A DNA stretch of 64,000 nt, taken from NCBI RefSeq assembly GCF_003854275.1, contig NZ_QTQP01000028.1, positions 1 to 64,000 on the forward strand. Reading direction: 5' to 3'. Shown here one piece after another: positions 28,272 to 37,628 of the stretch. The notes beneath the pieces were generated by a model. The model had not been told where the DNA came from. It saw only the letters and a list, made by a program, of their open reading frames with translations, and made no database searches. Made by a program: the position numbers and the translations under genes. The stretch comes from Burkholderia sp. Bp8963. Its GTDB lineage: Bacteria > Pseudomonadota > Gammaproteobacteria > Burkholderiales > Burkholderiaceae. Numbering within the stretch: position 1 is the stretch's first letter; every line of letters starts with the position of its first letter.

Positions 28272-29021
28272 ATGTTCGCGAAGTTCGAAGGCAAGTCGGC
28301 AATCGTCACGGGGGGCGGCAGCGGCATCGGCGAAGCCGTCGCGCATGAATTGGCGCGCAACGGCGCTCGCGTTCTCGTCGTCGATCTCAACGGCGAGCAT
28401 GCCGAATCGGTCGCACGCTCGATTCGCGACGAAGGCGGCGGCGCGCTCGCCTTTCGCGCCGACGTATCGGTCGAAGCGCAGTGCAGGGCCGCAGTCGACA
28501 AGGCGCTCGACGCGTATGGCGCGCTCCATCTGGCCGTCAACAATGCCGGCGTCAGCGGCAGATTCGCCGCGATCGAAGCGCTCGACGCCAACGACTGGCG
28601 CAAGGTGATGAGTGTCAACGCCGACGGCCTCTTCTTCGGCCTCAAATATCAGCTGCCGGCGATCGAGCGATCGGGCGGCGGCGCCGTCGTGAACACCGCG
28701 TCCATCTACGCAAACCTGGGCCTGCCCGGGTTCGATGCCTATACCGCGAGCAAGCATGCGGTCCTCGGATTGACCCGCTCGACCGCGATCGAATACGGAA
28801 CGCGGGGCGTGCGGCTCAATGCGGTTTCGCCGGGCCCGATCCTGACGCCGCTCACGCGCGGCGAGAAAGAGCAAACCGATGCCGTGGCCGCGATGACAGC
28901 GATGAAACGGATGGGACAACCCACCGAAATAGCGAAAGTCGTCGCGTTTCTGCTGTCGTCGGATGCGTCGTTCATGACGGGCGCCGAAATCGTCGTCGAC
29001 GGCGGCGTCATGCTGTCCTGA
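28272..29021 (+). CDS. SDR-family oxidoreductase (249 aa)
   Basis: A classical SDR: TGGGSGIGEAVAHELARNGARVLVVDLNGEHAESVARS (Asp in VVDL suggests NAD+ preference), NNAGVSG near residue 90, NTASIYAN and the YTASK catalytic pair, ending MTGAEIVVDGGVMLS. Alcohol/ketone interconversion is expected. The ATG at 28272 has AAAGGAGA in front; upstream in-frame ATG codons add 16 unrelated residues. It is the first gene of the plus-strand operon divergent from the Baeyer-Villiger operon. A natural role is oxidation of a secondary alcohol to the ketone used by the monooxygenase, but this is inference. Confidence 0.93.
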   Translation: MFAKFEGKSAIVTGGGSGIGEAVAHELARNGARVLVVDLNGEHAESVARSIRDEGGGALAFRADVSVEAQCRAAVDKALDAYGALHLAVNNAGVSGRFAAIEALDANDWRKVMSVNADGLFFGLKYQLPAIERSGGGAVVNTASIYANLGLPGFDAYTASKHAVLGLTRSTAIEYGTRGVRLNAVSPGPILTPLTRGEKEQTDAVAAMTAMKRMGQPTEIAKVVAFLLSSDASFMTGAEIVVDGGVMLS

Positions 29022-29143
29022 GCAAAGCGCCGCACGACGCTTCGCGCGTGCTTGCGCCGGTGGATCGCTCTGCCCATCGATAACGTCCGAGCCAGGTGCG
29101 GCCAACGGGACGCATATGTCCGAACAGCCTTTGGAGAAACACT

Positions 29144-30373
29144 ATGAATCTGCAATGGAGTGACGCCGACCTCGCGTTCCGTGACGAAGTACGCGCGTTC
29201 TTCGCCGAGCATCTGACCGACGAGTTGCGCGCGGCCGGCCGCTTGATGACGAGCGTCTACGCCGATCACGATGCTGCGATGCGATGGCAGCGCATCCTGG
29301 CAGCCAAAGGATGGGCCGCGCCGGCTTGGCCGGTCGAATACGGTGGTTGCGGCTGGAGTGCATCGCAACGCTATCTGTTCTCGCGGGAACGCGTCGCGGC
29401 GGGCGCGCCGCCGCTGTCGCCTATGGGCATCCAGATGTGCGCGCCAGCATTGATCAAGTTCGGAACCGCCGAGCAAAAGGCGTTCTTCCTGCCTCGCATG
29501 CTGAGCGGCGAGCACGTGTGGTGTCAGGGGTACTCTGAACCGCAATCCGGCTCGGATCTCGCGTCGCTTCAGCTCAGTGCGCGCGACGATGGCGACCATC
29601 TGGTCTGTAACGGTTCCAAGATCTGGGTCACGCACGCGCAGGATGCGAACTGGATCTTCTGTCTCGTGCGGACGTCGCGACAACACAAGCCGCAGCTCGG
29701 CATCACCTTCCTGCTGATCGAGATGAACACGCCGGGCCTGACGTTCCAGCCGATCGTGATGTCGTCGGGCGAGCATATCCAGAATCAAGTGTTCTTCGAC
29801 GACGTGCGCGTACCCAAAAGCAACGTTATCGGCACCATCGACGCCGGCTGGACCGTCGCCAAATATCTGCTCGAATTCGAGCGCGGCGGCGTCGCGTATA
29901 CGCCGGAACTGCACGCGATGCTCGACGAGGTGTACCGGTTCGCGCAAGCGGTTCCCGGTGACACGACCGAATCGCTCGCCAGCGATCCGTTTTTTGCGAA
30001 CAAGCTGGCCGCCGCGCGCATCCGCATCTCGACGCTCGAGGTTTATGAGCTCAGGACGATGTCGGCGATGTCGACTGGTGAATCGCCCGGCGCGAGCGCG
30101 TCGGCCATGAAGATCCTCGGCACCGAGCTCAGTCAGCACATCACGGAGCTATGGCTCGAAGCCGCCGGCCGATACGGACGCGCATTCCAGCCGCAGGGCA
30201 CGCGCCCGGGCGGCCCGGTAAAGCTCTGGCACGCCTCGGGGCCTCACGCCGGGCCACTCTCGGCTGCGCTCGCGCCGCTGCGTTACCTGAACGACCGAGC
30301 CGGCTCGATCTACGCAGGCTCGAACGAAATCCAGCGCAACATCCTGGCCAAGGCCGCATTGGGCTTCCATTGA
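29144..30373 (+). CDS. Acyl-CoA dehydrogenase (409 aa)
   Basis: An acyl-CoA dehydrogenase starting MNLQWSDADLAFRDEVRAFFAEHLTDELRAAGR, with the FAD/substrate segment CQGYSEPQSGSDLASLQLSARDDGDHLVCNGSKIWVTHAQDANWIFCLVRT and C-terminus DRAGSIYAGSNEIQRNILAKAALGFH. It belongs to the group found as large partner in two-subunit dehydrogenases such as PimC/PimD and those acting on steroid or cyclic acyl chains. ATG at 29144 has GGAGAAAC in front. It is followed after 55 bp by a second, divergent acyl-CoA dehydrogenase gene, so the pair probably forms an alpha2beta2 enzyme. The Ala in YAGSN replaces the medium-chain base Glu. Confidence 0.92.
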   Translation: MNLQWSDADLAFRDEVRAFFAEHLTDELRAAGRLMTSVYADHDAAMRWQRILAAKGWAAPAWPVEYGGCGWSASQRYLFSRERVAAGAPPLSPMGIQMCAPALIKFGTAEQKAFFLPRMLSGEHVWCQGYSEPQSGSDLASLQLSARDDGDHLVCNGSKIWVTHAQDANWIFCLVRTSRQHKPQLGITFLLIEMNTPGLTFQPIVMSSGEHIQNQVFFDDVRVPKSNVIGTIDAGWTVAKYLLEFERGGVAYTPELHAMLDEVYRFAQAVPGDTTESLASDPFFANKLAAARIRISTLEVYELRTMSAMSTGESPGASASAMKILGTELSQHITELWLEAAGRYGRAFQPQGTRPGGPVKLWHASGPHAGPLSAALAPLRYLNDRAGSIYAGSNEIQRNILAKAALGFH

Positions 30374-30428
30374 CGCGATCGCGCGGAATGCATGCGCCCA
30401 ACCATCCACGAAGACGCGGAGCCAAGTC

Positions 30429-31595
30429 ATGAATTTTGACTTTACCGAAGAGCAGAATCTGTTGCGAAGCACGTTGCAGGCCTTTCTGCACGACCACTAC
30501 ACGTTCGAGGCACGGCGTACCGCGATTGTGTCCGATGCCGGCTGGCGCCGCGACATCTGGCGCGCATTGGCCAGCGATCTCGGCCTGCTGTCCGTGACCG
30601 TGCCGGAGCGCATGGGCGGTTTTGGCGGCGGGGCCGTCGAAACGATGATCGTGATGGAGGAGCTCGGCTCCGCCCTCTTCGTCGAGCCGTTTCTCGAAAC
30701 GTGCGTGATGGCCTCCGGCGTGCTGACACGCGTCGGCGGATCGGCGGCGGACGCACTGATCGCCGATATCGCAGCGGGCGAAACGGTCGTCGCGTGCGCA
30801 TGGCTGGAAGACGGCAGCGGTCCTCGCCTCGGTGGAAGCGGTTATCGTCTGTCGAACGTCGCGACGCGAGCACAACGCCAGGCAGGCGGCAGCTGGCGGC
30901 TCGACGGACGCAAGACCGTCGTGATGGCCGCGCCGTGGGCATCGAAGCTGCTCGTGAGCGCGCGGACGTCCGGCGCCGCCGGTGACGAGGCCGGCATCTC
31001 GCTCTTCGTCGTGGACAAGTCCGCCGCCGGCGTATCGACGATCGACTACGCGACCATCGACGGCCGGCGCGCGGCCGACGTCGTATTCGAGAACGTCGCG
31101 CTGCCTGCCGATGCGCTGCTCGGCAACGACGACGACGCTCTGCCCATGCTCGAGCAAATCGTCGACGAAGCAATCGCGGCCATCTGCGCGGAAGGCGTCG
31201 GCGTGCTGAAGAAGATGCATGCGGACACCGCCGACTACATGCGGCAGCGCCGGCAATTCGGTCAGCCGCTGGCGAGCTTCCAGGCGTTGCAGCATCGGAT
31301 GGTCGACATGTATCTGCAGCTCGAGATGGCGGGCTCGTCGATGTATCTGGCGACCTTGTCGCTGGCGGACTCGGCGCCGGACCGCGCGCGCGCCGTGTCG
31401 GCCGCGAAGGTGACGGTCGCCAACGCATGCCGATTCATCGGGCAGAACGCGGTGCAGTTGCATGGCGCGATGGGAATGACCGACGAGCTGCCGCTTTCGC
31501 ACTACTTCAAGCGAACGACGACGCTCGAACACGAGTTCGGCAACGTCGATTTCCATCTGGTGCGATACGCGAGCCTGGAGTCGTCCCGACACTGA
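30429..31595 (+). CDS. Acyl-CoA dehydrogenase, PimD-like partner (388 aa)
   Basis: The protein begins MNFDFTEEQNLLRSTLQAFLHDHYTFEARR and has GLLSVTVPERMGGFGGGAVETMIVMEELGSALFVEPFLETCV, as seen in PimD-type small-chain partners. The middle domain is divergent (WRLDGRKTVVMAAPWASKLLVSARTSG) without the usual TEP motif. The C-domain has RQFGQPLASFQALQHRMVDMYLQLEMA and HGAMGMTDELPLSHYFKRTTTLEHEFG. Such proteins are often active only with the neighbouring dehydrogenase. It ends the plus-strand operon, followed by a hairpin terminator at 31707-31733. A role on a cyclic or branched acyl-CoA is likely. Confidence 0.92.
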   Translation: MNFDFTEEQNLLRSTLQAFLHDHYTFEARRTAIVSDAGWRRDIWRALASDLGLLSVTVPERMGGFGGGAVETMIVMEELGSALFVEPFLETCVMASGVLTRVGGSAADALIADIAAGETVVACAWLEDGSGPRLGGSGYRLSNVATRAQRQAGGSWRLDGRKTVVMAAPWASKLLVSARTSGAAGDEAGISLFVVDKSAAGVSTIDYATIDGRRAADVVFENVALPADALLGNDDDALPMLEQIVDEAIAAICAEGVGVLKKMHADTADYMRQRRQFGQPLASFQALQHRMVDMYLQLEMAGSSMYLATLSLADSAPDRARAVSAAKVTVANACRFIGQNAVQLHGAMGMTDELPLSHYFKRTTTLEHEFGNVDFHLVRYASLESSRH

Positions 31596-32180
31596 GCGGG
31601 ATCGCCGAAGAACCGGCGACTTTTTTCACCTCGTCACGCGCAATGCCCGGTTCGATCGAGGGTTCCCCCTCCCGACCGGGCATTTGAATTGCTGGGCATT
31701 CAAAGGCCGAGTCCAGTGCCTCACCGGACTCGGTCCTTTCCGTTTTGGCTTGATGCGCTCGCGGCTGCAGAAAGCGTCCGCAGTCGCCGTTCGATGTGAC
31801 GAGACGGAATCGCGGCTTATCAATCTCAAGAACTCCGCTGCGTCGGATCGGGCTTGCTCGACAAGCGGGACGGTGCAAATATGTGTGCCGCCGCAGTGAT
31901 TCTCTGACAGGCCGTCCCGTGACACTAACCCGATCTCGGCTGCGACATGCTCCACGGCACGACCTGGCGAACACTCGTCGAACTCCCCGTCCTCAGCGCC
32001 CGATCCCGCCTCTGCAAGAAAATGCCCCAAGCGTCGGATCGGCGTCCAACCCTTGGGGTCTAGTTCAATCGAAAGCGAGGATCGGCGATAGCAAGCGTAT
32101 TGCAGCACCGTCAATGTCATCGATCTGCCGGATAACCGGCCCACTGCCGCCTCACCGCATTTCGCGCCGCGGCCTCCCGC
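31596..32180. other. 585-bp gap between convergent operons
   Basis: The plus-strand SDR/dehydrogenase operon and the minus-strand MMPL gene converge here. A terminator hairpin is present (31707-31733). On the minus strand a reading frame of 172 codons (32144-31626) stays open, with a fairly ordinary stretch MTLTVLQYACYRRSSLSIEL and DPKGWTPIRRLGHFLAEAG, but no family was recognised, no ribosome binding site is evident, and the hairpin lies inside it. It may be an old gene remnant. Confidence 0.45.
31707..31733 (+). terminator. Terminator hairpin after the acyl-CoA dehydrogenase pair
   Basis: CCGAGTCC (31707-31714) and GGACTCGG (31726-31733) form a perfect 8-bp stem with an 11-nt loop, followed by TCCTTTCC. 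It lies 111 bp beyond the last plus-strand stop codon. The U-tract is imperfect. Confidence 0.55.
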
Positions 32181-34634
32181 CTACAGATCTTCCGATACCA
32201 CCACGCTCGTCGAGGCCGTCACGTACGCGCTGCGCCTGGCATCCCCGACACGCTTCAGCAGGAAATGAGACAGCGCCGGAATGAGGACGAGCGCGCCCAC
32301 CATGTTCCAGAGGAACATGAATGTCAGCAGGATGCCCATGTCGGCCTGGAACTTGATCGGCGACCATGCCCAGGTAATCACGCCGGCCGACATGGTGAGG
32401 CCGACCAGCGCGACCACGCGCCCGGTGAACTGCAGCGAGTGCATATAGGCTTCGCGCAGCGGCATGCCGGTACGCTGAAACGCCAGCTGAATACTGAGCA
32501 GGTAAAGCGCGTAATCGATGCCGGCGCCCACGCCCAGCGCGATCACCGGCAGCGTGGCCACCTTCGCGCCGATGCCCAGCTGGACCATCAGCGCCTCGCA
32601 CAGCACCGATGTGATCAGCAGCGGCACCAGCGCGACGACGACAGCCCGCCAGCTCCGGAATGCGATGAAGCAGAGTACGACGACCGCTGCATAGAGCAGC
32701 AGCAGCATGCGATGCTGCGCTTCCTTGACGACGATGTTCGTCGCGGCTTCGATCCCCGCCGAGCCGGCGGCCAGCTGGAACCGGCGCTCGGGCGTATCGT
32801 GCTGGCGGCCGAAGGCCTCGGCGGCGTTGACGACGCGCGTCAGCGTGTCGGCCTTGTGGTCGTTCAGATAGGCGATCAGCGGCGACACCGCGCAATTCGG
32901 TTCCGCGAGTTCGGGATGATCCGTCATGACCTGCTCGAGCGCCGTGTTGAGAACAGAGGTATTGCGCGGGATCGTCATCCACTTCGGATTGCCTTCGAAC
33001 TGCCCTGACGTACTTTGACGCACCATGTCGGCCGCCGATGCCGTCGCCTTCACGCCGTCGACCTGCCGAAGATAAGCGCCGAGCCGGTCGAGCTCGGTCA
33101 GCGTCCCGAAATCCTTGCAATGCCCGGGCGGCGTCGCCAGCATCACCACGAACTGGTCGCTGGACAGTGCGTAATGCGCATTCACGAATGCGCTGTCCCG
33201 GTTATAGCGCGAGTGAGCACGAAGTTCCGGCGCGCCGGGATCGAGATCGCCCGTCTTGAGCTGCTGGCTGGCTTCGAACGCGCCGAGCCCGAGCACGAAC
33301 GCCGTCGCGATCGCGGCAACCGCCCAGCGCCGGTCGGTGAAATGCAACAGACCGGCCCAGACGTGCGCGCTCGATGCATTGGTACTGCCTGACCGCTCGG
33401 CTTCGACAAAGCGTTCCGCTGCCTTTTTGCCGACGCCGACATACGACAGCAGGACAGGAACGAGGAGCAGCTTGGTGAAGATCAGCACGGCCACGCCGAT
33501 GCTGGTCGTCAATGCTAGATCGCGGATCACCGGCACGTCGATCACCATCAGCACCGCGAATCCGACGACGTTGGTCAGGAGTGCGGCGAACCCTGTCACG
33601 AAGAGCCGCCTGAACGTGTAGCGCGCGGCCACGTAACGATGCGCGCCGCGCGCCACGTCCTGCACGATGCCGTTCATCTTCTGCGTGCCGTGCGACAGGC
33701 CGATCGCGAAAACGAGAAACGGCACGAGAATCGAATAGGGATTGAGCACATAGCCGAGCAGTTGCATCAGTCCGAGCAGCCACACCACGGCCAGCGCGGA
33801 CACGCCAACCAGCAGCAGCGTGCTGCGCAGATCGCGCATGAACGCATAGACGAACAACGCGGCGATCGCGGCGGACAGGCCGAAGAACACCATCACGTGG
33901 CTCAGGCCGTCGATCAGATCGCCGACGATCTTCGCGAACCCCACGATGTGGATCTTGACGGTCGCGCTTTCGAGCGGCCCTAGCTTCGCGTTCAACTCCC
34001 GGGAGAATGCCGTGTAGTCGAGCGGCTCGTGCGTCTCCGGATTGGTATCCAGCAGCGGCACGACGATCATGCTCGAACGCATGTCGTCGGCCACGTAGCT
34101 TCCCGCGATGCCCGCGCGCGCTATATTGACCTTGAGCCGGTCCAGCATCGCGCGTGAGCCGTCGAAGTTGTCGGGCATGACCGGACCGCCTCGGTAACCC
34201 TCCTCCGTCACCTGGGTCCAGCGAAGACTGGTGGTCCACAGGCCACGCATCGCCGCACGATCGACGCCGGGAATCAGATACACGGCGTCGTTGACCTTCT
34301 GCAGCGTCGACAGGTAATTCTTGTCAAAGATGTCGCCATCCTTGTTTTCGACCACGATACGCACGACATTGCCGAGGCCGCGCAGCGCTTCCTTGTGGCT
34401 AAGGAAGTTCTGTACGTACGGATGCCGGCTCGGGATCATCTTCTCGAAGCTCGCATTGACTCGCAGATAGAGCGCATGCCAGCCCAGGAAGAGCGTGACG
34501 ACGAGCGACAGCAGCAGCACCACCGCGCGGTTGTTGAAGACGACGCGTTCGAGCCACATGCCGCTTGCGCGATCGAAATCCTCGATGTTGCGCACGATCG
34601 GGCTCTCATTACGATTGTCGGTTTCCACCTTCAT
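32181..34634 (-). CDS. RND/MMPL-family transporter (817 aa)
   Basis: A membrane protein of the MMPL/hopanoid-exporter-like RND family. One helix (VVLLLSLVVTLFLGWHALYL) comes near residue 40, then a periplasmic loop of about 180 residues, a five-helix block (LSHVMVFFGLSAAIAALFVYAF to LTTSIGVAVLIFTKLLLVPVLL), and a repeat of the same plan in the second half, for about 12 helices. Family members use proton motive force to move lipids or other hydrophobic compounds. ATG 34634 is preferred because it leaves a 10-bp gap after the upstream gene; ATG 34670 would overlap it. Genes of this type beside DUF1329, DUF1302 and YCF48-like genes recur in hydrocarbon, steroid and terpenoid degradation clusters, so uptake or efflux of the substrate is inferred. 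Confidence 0.9.
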   Translation of the reverse strand: MKVETDNRNESPIVRNIEDFDRASGMWLERVVFNNRAVVLLLSLVVTLFLGWHALYLRVNASFEKMIPSRHPYVQNFLSHKEALRGLGNVVRIVVENKDGDIFDKNYLSTLQKVNDAVYLIPGVDRAAMRGLWTTSLRWTQVTEEGYRGGPVMPDNFDGSRAMLDRLKVNIARAGIAGSYVADDMRSSMIVVPLLDTNPETHEPLDYTAFSRELNAKLGPLESATVKIHIVGFAKIVGDLIDGLSHVMVFFGLSAAIAALFVYAFMRDLRSTLLLVGVSALAVVWLLGLMQLLGYVLNPYSILVPFLVFAIGLSHGTQKMNGIVQDVARGAHRYVAARYTFRRLFVTGFAALLTNVVGFAVLMVIDVPVIRDLALTTSIGVAVLIFTKLLLVPVLLSYVGVGKKAAERFVEAERSGSTNASSAHVWAGLLHFTDRRWAVAAIATAFVLGLGAFEASQQLKTGDLDPGAPELRAHSRYNRDSAFVNAHYALSSDQFVVMLATPPGHCKDFGTLTELDRLGAYLRQVDGVKATASAADMVRQSTSGQFEGNPKWMTIPRNTSVLNTALEQVMTDHPELAEPNCAVSPLIAYLNDHKADTLTRVVNAAEAFGRQHDTPERRFQLAAGSAGIEAATNIVVKEAQHRMLLLLYAAVVVLCFIAFRSWRAVVVALVPLLITSVLCEALMVQLGIGAKVATLPVIALGVGAGIDYALYLLSIQLAFQRTGMPLREAYMHSLQFTGRVVALVGLTMSAGVITWAWSPIKFQADMGILLTFMFLWNMVGALVLIPALSHFLLKRVGDARRSAYVTASTSVVVSEDL

Positions 34635-34644
34635 GACGAGTGAC

Positions 34645-35766
34645 TCACTGGAAGGTTGCGCTACTCGCACCGCTCACGCCGGTCAGCGCGACCCGGTTGC
34701 GTCCCGCGGGCGCGATGCCGGTGAAGAGGTCCGGCCGTGAAATGGCGATGGTCTGGAACGTGTCGCCCTGGTCGCGGCTCATGATCAGATGACCATCCTG
34801 GGTCGCGAACAGCAGCCTGCCATCGTCGAGAACGCATCCACTCGTGATGCTGCCCTGCACGCCGGTGGACAGCCGCTGCCAGGTCGCGCCGTTGTCGCGG
34901 GAACGGTAGGCCGAGCCGCCGATCCCGTATGCGACCACGTATTCGCGCGTGCCGACGACACCGAAAAAGCTCCCGTTGTAGCCGGTCGCAATCCGGACGA
35001 AGCGGCCACTGGCCCGGTCGAGCCGGAACAGCGCGCCCTGTTCGGACGCAAGATAGACGTTGCCGCCGACGTTCGCGATCGCGCTGAAGTGGAGCATCCG
35101 GTCGTTGTCGACCTTCTCCATCCACGACGTCCAGGTTTTGCCGCCGTCGCTCGTGCCGATGATCGTGCCGAACGAGCCGATCGCCCAGCCGGTCTGCTCG
35201 TCCTCGAACCACAGGTCGAGCATCGGCACTTCCGGGCCATCCTGGTAGTTAAGCGCGACGCCCTTTTGCAACCGGGCGGCGCGGGCATCGCCGCCCGCCG
35301 CCAGCGCGCCCAGATGCGCGTTGAGCAGATCGGCCGTCATACGGCCGTCGATCTGCTTGACCCAGTGCTCGCCACCATCGGCGGTGGCGAGTATCGCGCC
35401 GTCATGCCCCGACGCCCATCCCCGTCGGGCCGAGATGAAGCGCACGGACACGAGATCCGAACTGACCGGGCTTGCAACCTGGCGCCAGGTCTGCCCATCG
35501 TTGTCCGAAAGAACGATCAGACCTCGCACACCGACAGCGACGAGCCTCGCGCCCGCTCTCGCAATCGCGCTCAACTGAGTCTGGGACGCGAATCGCGTCA
35601 CCTGCTCGGGCGTATCCAGAGGGTCCTGAAATTTGCCGTCGCTCGCGGTGGAGGCGACCGCGGACACGCTCGCGATCGCCAGCAACGCCACCCAGTTCGC
35701 GACCCTGCCCGCGCGCGCGGCCCGAACCCCGCGGCCGCACCCGGGCTCATGTGCGCGGGCGAACAC
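34645..35766 (-). CDS. YCF48/HCF136-like beta-propeller protein, exported (373 aa)
   Basis: An N-terminal hydrophobic segment (VANWVALLAIASVSAVASTAS) fits a signal peptide. The body has BNR-like propeller repeats: LSDNDGQTWRQVASPVSSDLVSVRFISARRGWASGHDGAILATADGGEHWVKQ, then GWAIGSFGTIIGTSDGGKTWTSWM and YRSRDNGATWQRLSTG. Plant and cyanobacterial homologues assist photosystem II assembly; bacterial ones of catabolic clusters are periplasmic and of unknown job. The GTG start at 35766 shares one base with the stop codon of the DUF1329 gene (TAGTG), showing coupling. It is 10 bp from the MMPL start. It probably works in a periplasmic complex with the MMPL transporter and DUF1329 protein. Confidence 0.88.
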   Translation of the reverse strand: MFARAHEPGCGRGVRAARAGRVANWVALLAIASVSAVASTASDGKFQDPLDTPEQVTRFASQTQLSAIARAGARLVAVGVRGLIVLSDNDGQTWRQVASPVSSDLVSVRFISARRGWASGHDGAILATADGGEHWVKQIDGRMTADLLNAHLGALAAGGDARAARLQKGVALNYQDGPEVPMLDLWFEDEQTGWAIGSFGTIIGTSDGGKTWTSWMEKVDNDRMLHFSAIANVGGNVYLASEQGALFRLDRASGRFVRIATGYNGSFFGVVGTREYVVAYGIGGSAYRSRDNGATWQRLSTGVQGSITSGCVLDDGRLLFATQDGHLIMSRDQGDTFQTIAISRPDLFTGIAPAGRNRVALTGVSGASSATFQ

Positions 35767-37124
35767 TATTGGACCCCTCGTCCGGACATCGCGTCGGCAG
35801 TAAAGTAATTCGCCGGCAGCGGATTGCCTTTGTGGAATCCTCCGTCGACAGGAATGGAGCCCAACGCCCAGATCTGCTTGACGAAGTCATAGGCTATCTC
35901 GTTGATGTTGACGGCGGCCGGTACGTCATAAGCCTGCCAGAGCGGGAACTGCAGGTAGCGAACGAGCTTGCCGGCATGATCGTAGCCCTCGTATCCGACA
36001 ATGTTCCAGCTGTCTTCGTCGAGATAAAACACCTTCTTGCTATTGACGTGGCGCGCACCGTTCTTGAGCGTGGCTTCGACCACCCAGACACGATGGAGCT
36101 CATAGCGCACCGCATCGGGATTGACGTGAGTCTTCCCGAGCAGATCGTCGACCGGCGCGTTCAGGTATTTGTAGACGTTGTATGGAACGAACATCTCCTT
36201 CTTGCCGGCGAGCTTGAAGTCGAAGCGGTCCATTTTGCCGTCGAAGCCGTTAAGCTCATCCCACAGAAACAGGCCGCTGTTCTCCGACACGACCGTGTCG
36301 TAGGTGAACTCAGGCGCGAGTCGTACGCGCCGCTGGCCCGGGGTATAGAACCAGGCCGTCGGATCGCGCTGGTCCATACGCCGCCATTGGACGCGCATGT
36401 CCATTTCACCGGCCTGGGACGGCGGCCCGACATGAATGTTGGATACCGCTGAAATCTGGTCGGCTTTGGTCTTGCGGTTATCCCAGTAATCAAACCGGTA
36501 ATTCGCGGAACCGTGCGTGCTGAGCGTCTTGTTGCCTGCCGCATCGACCAGCCACCACGCGTAGTTGCCGGCGAAATACACCGGGAAATATCGCGTGAAG
36601 AAGTTGTAGATCGCTTCCTGCCCGTTCGCGGGGACCGGGAACGGGAACTGGGCATGCGCGTCATCGAGCCCGGGCCCGTCTCCGACGAGCTTCGGCGACA
36701 TCACGCGCTTGATCGTATTGTCATACACCCAGTCGGGGAAGCACGCGGTGCGGTGCGTCGGGTATACATCGATGCGATAGGTCTTCGGATTCCGCTTGAA
36801 CAGATCCTTCTGACCGTCGTCGAGCTTGCTCGCATACTGAGCCAGGTTGGATGCCGTGATCGAATGCAACGGCTTCTCATCGGCGAACGGGTCAACGTAA
36901 GGCGTGCCGCCCAGCGAGTTGAGTGGCTTGTACTTCGCCGGCGCCTTGCACAGGCCGCCCGTCCATTCGGGGATCGTGCCATCCTTGTTGCCCGCCCGCT
37001 CGGCCCCCAGGGGCGTGAGTTCCTTGCCGAGACGCGCCGCGTCGGCAGCCGAAGGCGCCGCCAACGCGTGCGTACCAATGATAGCCGTGACACCTGCGGC
37101 CGCCAAAGTCGCCAGATAGTTCAT
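35766..37124 (-). CDS. DUF1329 family outer-membrane/periplasmic protein (452 aa)
   Basis: Begins with a signal peptide (MNYLATLAAAGVTAIIGTHALAAPS) followed by AADAARLGKELTPLGAERAGNKDGTIPEWTGGL, the conserved opening of DUF1329. It has the family segments PNDADAR-like ISAVSNIHVGPPSQAGEMDMRVQWRRMDQRDPTAWFYTPGQRRVRLAPEFTYDT and LDEDSWNIVGYEGYD. The fold resembles lipoprotein carriers of the LolB type, so binding of a lipid-like ligand is a reasonable inference. It is the first gene of the DUF1329/YCF48/MMPL operon; DUF1302, its usual partner, is 5.4 kb upstream. The promoter should be in the 504 bp before it. No copy of the 57-bp element was found there. Confidence 0.9.
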   Translation of the reverse strand: MNYLATLAAAGVTAIIGTHALAAPSAADAARLGKELTPLGAERAGNKDGTIPEWTGGLCKAPAKYKPLNSLGGTPYVDPFADEKPLHSITASNLAQYASKLDDGQKDLFKRNPKTYRIDVYPTHRTACFPDWVYDNTIKRVMSPKLVGDGPGLDDAHAQFPFPVPANGQEAIYNFFTRYFPVYFAGNYAWWLVDAAGNKTLSTHGSANYRFDYWDNRKTKADQISAVSNIHVGPPSQAGEMDMRVQWRRMDQRDPTAWFYTPGQRRVRLAPEFTYDTVVSENSGLFLWDELNGFDGKMDRFDFKLAGKKEMFVPYNVYKYLNAPVDDLLGKTHVNPDAVRYELHRVWVVEATLKNGARHVNSKKVFYLDEDSWNIVGYEGYDHAGKLVRYLQFPLWQAYDVPAAVNINEIAYDFVKQIWALGSIPVDGGFHKGNPLPANYFTADAMSGRGVQ

Positions 37125-37328
37125 ACCGCCTCCTCCAGTTCAACGTCTAGTTCAACGAATAGATGCATGACTCCGAAACCGCCGCTGCCGGGCCTGGATC
37201 GGAATCCCGGTGCCGTTCGACTATCGGCGGGGCGTGACGTGACTTGTTGTGTGGTGCCCATTGTGGGCGTCGCCCATTGCACGTGCGTCGTCGAAAACGA
37301 CGAAATTTCGCAAACGGATCGACGAGCG

Positions 37329-37411
37329 CCGAAGGCGCAGGCGCAGGCGCAGGCGCAGGCGCTCCGAAATCGAAATCGAAGCCGAAGCTGAAGTCAAAAC
37401 CGAAGCCGCAC
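37329..37411. repeat. Hexanucleotide tandem repeats (GGCGCA)n and degenerate (GAAATC/GAAGCC)n
   Basis: About four units of GGCGCA (37334-37360) run directly into about eight degenerate 6-base units alternating GAAATC, GAAGCC, GAAGCT and AAAACC (37365-37411). Read on the plus strand it encodes Gly-Ala and then Lys-Ser/Lys-Pro dipeptides; on the minus strand Ala-Pro and Phe-Asp/Phe-Gly. No supporting gene features were seen. Copy number is probably variable. Confidence 0.75.
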
Positions 37412-37563
37412 GCATCCTGCGAGCTCGCGGCGACGTGGCTGGCGATGCGTGACGACGTGACACGCACACGGCTTGCCGTCGCGCATTGTGTCCGATGCGC
37501 CGGGAGAAATTCTTAAGGGAAAGTCGTGGACATGCGCGACAGGCGCAAGACGGGAAATCAGTC

Positions 37564-37600
37564 GCAGCCGCCGCGTGCCAGTGCGGCACGCGGCGGCTGC
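37564..37600 (-). terminator. Perfect 16-bp hairpin after the extradiol dioxygenase gene
   Basis: GCAGCCGCCGCGTGCC (37564-37579), loop AGTGC, and its exact complement (37585-37600). It stands 28 bp past the dioxygenase stop codon in the direction of transcription, and CTGATTT follows on the minus strand. It probably ends the pirin to dioxygenase operon. Confidence 0.65.
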
Positions 37601-37628
37601 AGCCCGATGGGCGTTGCGGTAACCGCGA

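Larger units (their letters stand above)
37125..37628. other. 504-bp gap with repeats and a strong hairpin
   Basis: Between the extradiol dioxygenase and DUF1329 genes, both on the minus strand. It contains a perfect 16-bp hairpin near the dioxygenase end and a hexanucleotide-type tandem repeat in the middle, both listed separately. Short frames through the repeat look artefactual. The DUF1329 promoter is presumably between 37125 and 37320, but no clear hexamers were identified. Confidence 0.6.

Noticed and set aside
31626..32144. Minus-strand 172-codon frame between convergent operons
   Set aside because: No family recognised, no ribosome binding site, and it spans a terminator hairpin. Kept only as a possible remnant in the gap description.
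37244..37516. 90-codon frame with Gly-Ala and Lys-Pro repeats
   Set aside because: It arises from the DNA tandem repeat; flanking residues are Arg/Cys-rich, there is no ribosome binding site and no family.
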